Positions 1 to 4,753 of a DNA stretch of 5,282 nucleotides are shown piece after piece. Origin of the DNA: Conexibacter sp. (GTDB lineage Bacteria > Actinomycetota > Thermoleophilia > Solirubrobacterales > Solirubrobacteraceae); the NCBI GenBank assembly GCA_025964215.1, contig JAOPZG010000325.1, positions 1 to 5,282 on the forward strand. The letters run 5' to 3'. A program made the translations under genes and the position numbers. The stretch's first letter is position 1. Each line of letters begins with the position of its first letter. The notes beneath the pieces were generated by a model. That model did no database searches. It was not told the DNA's origin and saw only the letters and a list, made by a program, of their open reading frames with translations.

Positions 1-317
1 CCGGCGTGCGCGCGCTCACCGGCCTCGACGAGTCCGGCGCCCGGACCGCGCTCGCCGCCTTCGGGCTCGGCGCGGAGATCGCGGCGCGGACGGCCGCGAC
101 GCTCTCGCCCGGCGAGCGCACGCGCGCGGAGCTCGCCGTCCTGGGCCACCGCCGCGCGTCGTGCCTACTGCTCGACGAGCCGACCAACCACCTCGACGTC
201 GCGTCGCTCGAGCTGCTCGAGCGCGCGCTGCGCGGCTGGCCGGGCGCGCTCGTGGTGGCGACGCACGACGTCCGGCTGCGCGACGCGCTCGCCCTCACGC
301 GGGAGGTGGCGCTGTGA
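1..317 (+). CDS. ABC-F family ATP-binding protein, C-terminal fragment (5' end outside window)
   Basis: This is the last ~104 codons of an ABC-type ATPase; the reading frame is open to the left edge, so the GTG at 6 is probably internal. Seen: the ABC signature LSPGE (102-116), Walker B plus D-loop LLLDEPTNHLD (165-197), and the H-loop histidine in ATHD (264-266). The DEPTNHLD wording and the absence of any membrane segment are typical of ABC-F proteins, soluble twin-ATPase proteins that act on the ribosome in translation or antibiotic protection. The gene ends right after the second ATPase domain, with no long C-terminal extension. The signature has Pro where LSGGE is usual. Its TGA directly abuts the stop of the convergent stress-protein gene. 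Subfamily and substrate cannot be told from this fragment; an importer or exporter ATPase is less likely. Confidence 0.88.
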   Translation, partial: GVRALTGLDESGARTALAAFGLGAEIAARTAATLSPGERTRAELAVLGHRRASCLLLDEPTNHLDVASLELLERALRGWPGALVVATHDVRLRDALALTREVAL

Positions 318-788
318 TCAGGCGGAGTCGTCGGCGGCGTCCGGGAGGTGGCCGACGAAGACCGCGACCCCCGCGTGGTGCAGGACGTACTGGCTGACGG
401 AGCCGAACATCGAGCCGATCCGGCCGAGCCCGCGCGCGCCGAGGATCGCCGCGTCGTGGTCGCCCTCCTTGACCTGCGCGACGATCTCGGGGCCCGCGTG
501 GCCGCGGCGCTGCACGGAGTCCACGGGCTGGTCGTCGGGGACGGCGTCGAGCGCGGCGCGCATCGTCTTCTCGGCGCTGCGGTCGGCGTCGGCCTGGAGC
601 GCGACGGGGTCGAGCCCGGAGCCGTAGGCCAGCCCCGCGCTCTCGCCGACGTTGGGGATCACGGTCAGGATCGTCAGCCGCGAGTGGTCGCGCTCGCCGA
701 TGGCGATCGCCATCGCCAGGGCGAGGTCGGAGTGGCGCGAGCCGTCGACGGCGACGAGGACGCGGCGGAAGGTGGGGCGGTCGGGCAT
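318..788 (-). CDS. Universal stress protein (UspA family), single domain
   Basis: The protein has 156 residues, the normal length for one Usp domain. The start is the ATG at 786-788, just before the conserved first strand FRRVLVAVDGS (residues 7-17, Asp15 in the usual nucleotide-contacting place). The C-terminal nucleotide-binding loop is GARG...GSVSQYVLHHA (residues 117-139), followed by the last strand VAVFVGHLP. Usp proteins are cytoplasmic, usually dimeric, and those with this glycine loop generally bind ATP. The loop reads G-x2-G-x8-G-S, one residue shorter than the canonical G-x2-G-x9-G(S/T). A longer in-frame extension upstream exists, but it runs antisense through the regulator gene and has no Usp-like content, so I reject it. 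The gene is divergent from the TetR gene and convergent with the ABC-F gene. A TGGGG just before the ATG is at best a weak, too-close ribosome site. Confidence 0.92.
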   Translation of the reverse strand: MPDRPTFRRVLVAVDGSRHSDLALAMAIAIGERDHSRLTILTVIPNVGESAGLAYGSGLDPVALQADADRSAEKTMRAALDAVPDDQPVDSVQRRGHAGPEIVAQVKEGDHDAAILGARGLGRIGSMFGSVSQYVLHHAGVAVFVGHLPDAADDSA

Positions 789-801
789 GCCCCAAGTGTG
801 G

Positions 802-824
802 CGAACAGGGATCCGCACCGAACA
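802..824. repeat. Direct repeat CGAACA x2 in the divergent spacer
   Basis: CGAACA occurs at 802-807 and 819-824, 17 bp start to start, in a spacer only 54 bp long. It could be a pair of half-sites for a regulator, or chance. The flanking bases do not match well. Confidence 0.3.
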
Positions 825-829
825 CCATC

Positions 830-835
830 TAGGCT
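830..835 (+). promoter_or_regulatory. Candidate -10 element (TAGGCT) for a leaderless TetR-CDF transcript
   Basis: TAGGCT fits the TANNNT actinobacterial -10 pattern and lies 7 bases before the GTG at 843. That spacing puts the expected transcription start on or next to the start codon, so the mRNA would be leaderless. This fits the lack of a purine-rich ribosome site. No good -35 hexamer is visible at 16-19 bases upstream, so the call is tentative. Confidence 0.35.
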
Positions 836-842
836 TCCAGCG

Positions 843-1502
843 GTGACGCCTGCCACACGACGCGCGCCGCGCAAGGACGCGCAGCGCAATCGGGAGCGCA
901 TCCTCGACGCCGCCCGGGCGATCGTGGCCGAGCGCGGGGTCGCGGCCAAGATGGAGGACGTGGCCGGGCGCGCGGGCGTCGGGATCGGCACGCTGTATCG
1001 CTTCGTGCCGACCAAGGACGCGCTCTTCGGCGTGATCCTGCGCGAGGAGGCCGAGCGCCTGGCGACGATGGCCGAGGGCGCGCTGGCGCGGCCCGCCGGC
1101 GAGTCGGCGTTCCACACGTGGATGACCGAGGCCGCCGCGTGGCAGCGCGCGAACCGCGCGTTCGTCAACGTCCTCGCCGCCCGCGATCCCGGCGAGCCCG
1201 TCCCGCACTTGCTCTCCGGCCGGCTGCGCGTGCTGCTCGGCGACCTCGTCCGCCGCGGCCAGGCCGACGGCGACCTGCGCGACGACGTCACCGCCAGCGA
1301 CGTGTTGATGGTCTTGCTCGCCGTCGGGCGGATCGGCGAGGGGACGGTCGGGACGAGCCCCGCCTACGCGCAGCGCTTCCTGGCGTTGCAGCTCGACGCG
1401 CTCGCGCCCGGCGGCGCGCCGCTGCCGGGCAAGGCGCTGACCGAGCGCCAGCTCGAGCTCACGCTGGACGCGCTCGCCCAGACGCGCGGCGGCCGCCGGT
1501 GA
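843..1502 (+). CDS. TetR/AcrR-family transcriptional regulator
   Basis: The protein has 219 residues, normal for a TetR repressor. The N-terminal DNA-binding domain is clear: first helix RERILDAARAIVAERG (about 17-32), then the helix-turn-helix MEDVAGRAGVGIGTLYRFVPTKDALF (about 37-62), with the family-typical GTLYRF...K recognition segment. The rest is an all-helical ligand or dimer domain. Its late part (about 130-165, LRVLLGDLVRRGQADGDLRDDVTASDV) resembles the SbtR-like C-terminal type, a moderate-confidence call. The GTG at 843 is chosen because the TetR domain starts about 15 residues later and the spacer ends there; the frame is open further upstream only as an antisense shadow of the stress gene. 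The stop overlaps the CDF start, so the likely target is its own operon and perhaps the divergent stress gene. The ligand is unknown; a metal or a metal-stress signal is only an inference. Confidence 0.93.
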   Translation: MTPATRRAPRKDAQRNRERILDAARAIVAERGVAAKMEDVAGRAGVGIGTLYRFVPTKDALFGVILREEAERLATMAEGALARPAGESAFHTWMTEAAAWQRANRAFVNVLAARDPGEPVPHLLSGRLRVLLGDLVRRGQADGDLRDDVTASDVLMVLLAVGRIGEGTVGTSPAYAQRFLALQLDALAPGGAPLPGKALTERQLELTLDALAQTRGGRR

Positions 1503-2464
1503 GCGGTCCGGGCGACGACGGCGGCGGCGACGGCCCGCCCCGCGACGCCAGCCTCACCAGCGTCTTCAGCGCGCTCGCCGCGAACACGACGATCGCGATC
1601 GCCAAGGGCGTCGCCGCCGCGCTCACGGGCTCCGCGGCGCTCTTCGCCGAGACGCTGCACACGGTCGCCGACGCCGGCAACGAGGTCTTCCTCTACATCG
1701 CGATCCGGCGCAGCGAGCGCCCGCCCGACGCGAGCCACCCGCTCGGCTACGGGCCCGAGCGCTGGTACTGGGCGCTGCTGGCCGCGGTCGGGATGTTCGT
1801 CGTCGGCGGGGCCGTGTCGATCTGGGAGGGCGTCAACGCGATCTTCCACCCGCACGAGCTCGAGGCGTTCTGGGTCGGCGTCGTCGTGCTGGTGATCGCG
1901 ATCGTCCTGGACGGGATCAGCCGGACGATCGCGGTCCGCGAGCTGCGCGGGAGAGCGACGAAGGCCGGGCTGCCGCTGCGCCAGTTCCTCGCCGAGAGCA
2001 AGGACCCGACGGTCACGACCGTCTACCTCGAGGACACGATCGACGTGATCGGCGCCTCGCTGGCGCTGACCGCGCTGATCCTGCACAAGGTCACCGGCCT
2101 GGAGATCTTCGACCCGATCGCGACGCTCGTCATCGGCGGCCTGCTCACGTACGTCGCCATCAAGCTGACCGGCCGCAACCGCGAGCTGCTGACCAACCAG
2201 TCCGTCGCCGAGTCCAACATCGACCGCCTCCGCGAGCGCCTCGTCGCCCAGCCCGGCATCGAGGCCGTCCACGAGATCGAGGCCGTCCACCTCGGCCCGG
2301 CGTCCATCATGGCCGCCGCCGAGGTCGAGGTCCGCGACGGCATGACCGCCCGCGACGTCGCCATCACCCTCGAGATCGTCCGCACCACCATGTGCTCGAC
2401 CGTGCCCTCGATCACGCGCCTCTACCTCACGCCCGTGGTGCGCGGGGAGGAGCGGCCCGACTAG
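1499..2464 (+). CDS. Cation diffusion facilitator (CDF) family metal efflux transporter, SLC30A9-like
   Basis: The protein has 321 residues. CDF proteins are membrane antiporters that export Zn2+, Fe2+, Mn2+ or similar ions in exchange for protons. Seen: a Gly/Asp-rich cytoplasmic N-terminus (1-16), about six hydrophobic segments (roughly 24-42, 44-68, 90-110, 122-145, 178-197, 204-222) and a soluble C-terminal domain (about 240-315). Helix 2 carries HxxxD (His54, Asp58). The helix-5 site reads ExxxD (Glu178, Asp182). The stretch PDASHPLGYGPERWYWALLAA after helix 2 resembles the SLC30A9/ZnT9-like branch. The GTG at 1499 overlaps the regulator's TGA (GTGA), which indicates translational coupling; no ribosome site is visible. 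The stop shares CTAG with the convergent dehydrogenase gene. Metal specificity cannot be read from sequence alone. Confidence 0.92.
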   Translation: MSGPGDDGGGDGPPRDASLTSVFSALAANTTIAIAKGVAAALTGSAALFAETLHTVADAGNEVFLYIAIRRSERPPDASHPLGYGPERWYWALLAAVGMFVVGGAVSIWEGVNAIFHPHELEAFWVGVVVLVIAIVLDGISRTIAVRELRGRATKAGLPLRQFLAESKDPTVTTVYLEDTIDVIGASLALTALILHKVTGLEIFDPIATLVIGGLLTYVAIKLTGRNRELLTNQSVAESNIDRLRERLVAQPGIEAVHEIEAVHLGPASIMAAAEVEVRDGMTARDVAITLEIVRTTMCSTVPSITRLYLTPVVRGEERPD

Positions 2465-3189
2465 CGCGGATGCAGCCCGCCGTCCAAGGCGATGACCTTG
2501 GAGGTGAGGTACTCGTTGCGGAGCATGGTGATGGCCATGTCGGCGACCTCGGTGGGGCGGCCGAGGCGGCCGATGGGCACGACGCCGGCGAGGTAGCCGG
2601 GGTCGCCCGGGAGCATGTCGGTGGACTCGATCAGCGCGGGCGCGAGCGCGTTGACGGTGATGCCGGCCTCGGCGACGCGGGAGGCGAGGTGGTGGGTCAG
2701 CCCGTGGAGGCCGGCCTTGGACGCGGCGTAGTGCGGGCCGACGATCCCGCCGGTGAACGCGGCGACCGAGGAGACGAAGAGGATCCGGCCGAAGGCGCGC
2801 TCCTTCATCCCGGGCAGCACGCGGCGGGCGAGCAAGTACGGCGCGCGGAGGTTGATCGCCAGCGTCTCGTCCCAGGCGCCGGCGTCGACCTCGTCGAACC
2901 CCGCCTTGTGCGCGAGGCCGTGGTTGGCGACCAGCACGTCGACGGGGCCGAGCCGCTCCTCGACCGCGTCGATCAGCAGCTCCGCCGCTCGGGGGACCAG
3001 CAGGTCGGCCGGGATCGCCGCCGCGCGGCCGCCGCCGGCCGTGATCTCGGCCACGATCCCGTCGGCGACCTCGACGCGGTCGCGGTAGTGGACCGCCACG
3101 ACCGCGCCCTCGGCGGCCAGCCGCCGGCACAGCGCCGTGCCGATCCCGCCGCTGCCGCCCGTCACCAACGCCACGCGCCCCTTGAGCAT
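2461..3189 (-). CDS. Short-chain dehydrogenase/reductase, FabG-like
   Basis: The protein has 242 residues, typical of a classical SDR. In order it shows: cofactor motif TGGSGGIG (10-17); His34-Tyr35-Arg36 at the end of strand 2, where a basic residue favours NADP(H); NHG (89-91) in place of the usual NAG; Asn113; catalytic Ser141; and Tyr154/Lys158 in YAASK. This is the complete Asn-Ser-Tyr-Lys tetrad. The C-terminus ends near LDGG, as in FabG-type reductases. It should interconvert a carbonyl and an alcohol in the cytoplasm. A 3-oxoacyl-ACP or acetoacetyl-CoA reductase is possible, but no fatty-acid gene is adjacent, so the substrate is unassigned. The ATG at 3187-3189 begins MLKGRVALVTGG, exactly where the first strand should begin. 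It is divergent from the copper oxidoreductase gene and convergent, with a four-base overlap, with the CDF gene. Confidence 0.94.
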   Translation of the reverse strand: MLKGRVALVTGGSGGIGTALCRRLAAEGAVVAVHYRDRVEVADGIVAEITAGGGRAAAIPADLLVPRAAELLIDAVEERLGPVDVLVANHGLAHKAGFDEVDAGAWDETLAINLRAPYLLARRVLPGMKERAFGRILFVSSVAAFTGGIVGPHYAASKAGLHGLTHHLASRVAEAGITVNALAPALIESTDMLPGDPGYLAGVVPIGRLGRPTEVADMAITMLRNEYLTSKVIALDGGLHPR

Positions 3190-3237
3190 CTTGCGTGCAA
3201 CCTAGCGCGCACCACCGCCTTCTGAGATGGTCGCGCC
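3190..3237. promoter_or_regulatory. Divergent promoter region between dehydrogenase and copper oxidoreductase genes
   Basis: This 48-bp spacer must serve both start codons. It holds a leftward TAGGTT and a small TTGC-GT-GCAA inverted repeat (3191-3200). On the right side a weak purine-rich GAGATGG (3224-3230) lies 7 bases before the ATG at 3238 and is a possible ribosome site. No convincing -10/-35 pair faces right. No copper-regulator operator (CsoR or CopY type) was recognised. Confidence 0.45.
3199..3204 (-). promoter_or_regulatory. Candidate -10 element (TAGGTT) for the dehydrogenase gene
   Basis: On the minus strand TAGGTT fits TANNNT and ends 9 bases before the ATG of the dehydrogenase gene, which would give a leader of only two or three bases. 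It resembles the TAGGCT before the TetR gene. No matching -35 is visible, so this is weak. Confidence 0.28.
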
Positions 3238-4737
3238 ATGTCCCGTCTCCTCGCGGCTGGCGCCGCGCTGCTCACGCTGCTCGTCCTCGCCGCGCCCGCC
3301 TCCGCGGAGCAGGGCCTCTGGGACGGCACGAAGGGCGTGCAGCACCTGCACTTCCAGACCGGGACGATCATCGTCAAGCCGGGCCAGAACAGCATCAACA
3401 ACGTCATCGTGCCGCCCTCGCAGCGGCCGAAGGTCGACGGCTTCATCGTCCGCGCCCGCCCGGACCTGACCTACCTCGACGGCACCGTCCCGCCGGTCGA
3501 CGTCATCCACCTGCACCACGGCGTCTGGCTCAACGCGTCCGGCACCTCGCCCGCCTCGCCGGCCGGCTCGGTCCAGCCGATCTTCTTCGGCGGCGAGGAG
3601 AAGACGGTCTTCCGGATCCCCAAGGGCTACGGCTACGCCTACAAGAAGACCGACATGTGGATCTTGAACGAGATGATCCACAACAACACGCCGAACACCA
3701 CGAAGGTCCGGCTCGTGTGGGACCTCGACTTCATCCCCAAGAGCACGCCGCTCGCCAAGACCGTCACGCCGGTGATCCCGTTCTGGATGGACGTGCGCCG
3801 CGGCTGGGGCTACCCGGTCTTCGACGTCGCCCAGCGCAGCGGCGGCAGCGACGGCCAGTTCACGTTCCCCGACGACGAGCGGACCGACCCGTACGCGGGC
3901 GGCCCGAAGCAGAACCTGTTCTCCATGCCCTACGACGGCACGGTCGTCGCCGCGGTCGGCCACCTGCATCCGGGCGGGCTGCGCGACGACATCGACGTCA
4001 CGCGCGACGGCGCCGGGACCAAGCGCGTCTTCACCTCGGAGGCCCACTACTACGACCCCGCCGGCCCGGTCTCGTGGGACGTCTCGCTGACGGCGTCCAA
4101 GCCGAGCTGGCGCGTCGCGCTGAAGGCCGGCGACACGATCGGCATCCACGCGACCTACGACGCCAAGCAGTCCTCGTGGTACGAGAACATGGGCATCGTC
4201 CTGCTCTTCGTCGCGCCCCACGAGGCCAAGGGGCCGGACCCGTTCGTCACGACGGTCGACCCCGCCGGCGAGCTCACGCACGGGCACCTGGCCGAGAACG
4301 ACCACCACGGCGGCAAGGCCACCGTCTACCCGGACCCGCGCAAGGCCGCCGACGGCGCGAAGACCACCGAGGTCAAGATCAAGGACTTCCAGTTCCAGCC
4401 CGGCGACCTCGGGCAGATGTACAACAAGGCGCGCGTCCCGGTCATCGCGCAGGGCACGAGCCTCTCGTTCGTCAACCAGGACGACCCCAACGTCGAGTGG
4501 CACTCGATCACCACCTGCCGCGCTCCCTGCAACCGCCAGACCGGCATCAGCTACCCGCTCGCCAACGGCCTGGCCGGCACCCAGTTCGACTCCGGCCAGC
4601 TCGGCTTCGGGCCCGTCGGCGCCTCGCCCGCCGCGCAGCGGCTGACCTGGCAGACGCCGTCGGACCTCCCGCAGGGCACCTACACCTACTTCTGCCGCAT
4701 CCACCCGTTCATGCGCGGCGCCTTCCGGGTGGAGTAG
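3238..4737 (+). CDS. Secreted PHM-like dicopper monooxygenase domain fused to an amicyanin-like cupredoxin
   Basis: The protein has 499 residues. Residues 1-23 form a Sec signal peptide (Arg3, hydrophobic core, ASA cleavage site), so it acts outside the membrane. Residues ~30-330 match the layout of peptidylglycine alpha-hydroxylating monooxygenase (PHM). His93-His94 sit where the CuH pair is. IPKGYGY (127-133) resembles PHM LPKGVGF. His148 is the third CuH ligand. His242-Leu-His244 and Met318 match the CuM site. Residues ~375-499 are a cupredoxin with type 1 copper ligands His422, Cys486, His489 and Met492; CRIHPFM has amicyanin-like spacing. The linker (345-357) is rich in His. The only cysteines are 427, 431 and 486, so PHM's disulfides are absent. 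Known PHM enzymes hydroxylate C-H bonds using O2 and outside electrons. I infer a copper oxidoreductase whose cupredoxin may supply electrons. Copper storage or resistance is the alternative. The substrate is unknown. The start gives a perfect signal peptide. Confidence 0.85.
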   Translation: MSRLLAAGAALLTLLVLAAPASAEQGLWDGTKGVQHLHFQTGTIIVKPGQNSINNVIVPPSQRPKVDGFIVRARPDLTYLDGTVPPVDVIHLHHGVWLNASGTSPASPAGSVQPIFFGGEEKTVFRIPKGYGYAYKKTDMWILNEMIHNNTPNTTKVRLVWDLDFIPKSTPLAKTVTPVIPFWMDVRRGWGYPVFDVAQRSGGSDGQFTFPDDERTDPYAGGPKQNLFSMPYDGTVVAAVGHLHPGGLRDDIDVTRDGAGTKRVFTSEAHYYDPAGPVSWDVSLTASKPSWRVALKAGDTIGIHATYDAKQSSWYENMGIVLLFVAPHEAKGPDPFVTTVDPAGELTHGHLAENDHHGGKATVYPDPRKAADGAKTTEVKIKDFQFQPGDLGQMYNKARVPVIAQGTSLSFVNQDDPNVEWHSITTCRAPCNRQTGISYPLANGLAGTQFDSGQLGFGPVGASPAAQRLTWQTPSDLPQGTYTYFCRIHPFMRGAFRVE

Positions 4738-4753
4738 CGCCGCCTACGCGGCG
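4738..4753. terminator. GC hairpin at the convergent gene end (candidate bidirectional terminator)
   Basis: CGCCGC (4738-4743) and GCGGCG (4748-4753) form a perfect 6-bp stem around the loop CTAC. It starts immediately after the TAG of the copper oxidoreductase gene, and the loop contains the stop of the convergent flavoprotein gene. There is no T-run on either side, so it is not a classical intrinsic terminator; U-tract-less hairpins are proposed in high-GC actinobacteria. Chance is possible in such GC-rich DNA. Confidence 0.4.

Larger units (their letters stand above)
789..842. promoter_or_regulatory. Divergent promoter region between stress protein and TetR genes
   Basis: This 54-bp spacer is the only non-coding DNA upstream of both the stress-protein gene and the TetR-CDF operon, so it must hold both promoters unless they lie inside the genes. 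It contains TAGGCT (830-835) facing right, a less convincing CACACT on the minus strand (795-800) facing left, two direct copies of CGAACA (802-807 and 819-824) and a GGATCC palindrome (809-814). TetR regulators commonly bind their own divergent promoter region, so an operator here is plausible. I see no long clean palindrome that would mark one. Confidence 0.5.

Noticed and set aside
301..352. Direct repeat GGGAGGTGGC at 301-310 and 343-352
   Set aside because: The copies lie in two convergent coding genes and encode different residues. Chance is likely in GC-rich DNA.
809..814. GGATCC palindrome as the TetR operator core
   Set aside because: The flanking arms do not continue the symmetry. 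GTGT and ACAC nearby are off-centre by two bases.
348..842. Upstream in-frame extension of the TetR gene
   Set aside because: It lies antisense to the stress-protein gene and gives low-complexity sequence. The TetR domain begins about 15 residues after the GTG at 843.
789..1208. N-terminal extension of the universal stress protein on the minus strand
   Set aside because: The extension is antisense to the TetR gene and resembles no domain. The ATG at 788 gives the exact Usp length.
1364..3130. 588-codon open frame on the minus strand
   Set aside because: It runs antisense through the TetR and CDF genes and out of frame through the dehydrogenase gene. Its translation is a low-complexity Arg/Gly/Asp/Ala mix without domains, a normal shadow in high-GC DNA.
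3191..3200. Inverted repeat TTGC-GT-GCAA in the divergent spacer as an operator
   Set aside because: Four-base arms are too short to support a regulator site without conservation data.
3202..4704. 500-codon minus-strand frame and 529-codon plus-strand frame (3195-4784) over the copper oxidoreductase
   Set aside because: Both are Arg/Ala/Val-rich shadows. The real frame has a signal peptide and ordered copper-ligand motifs.
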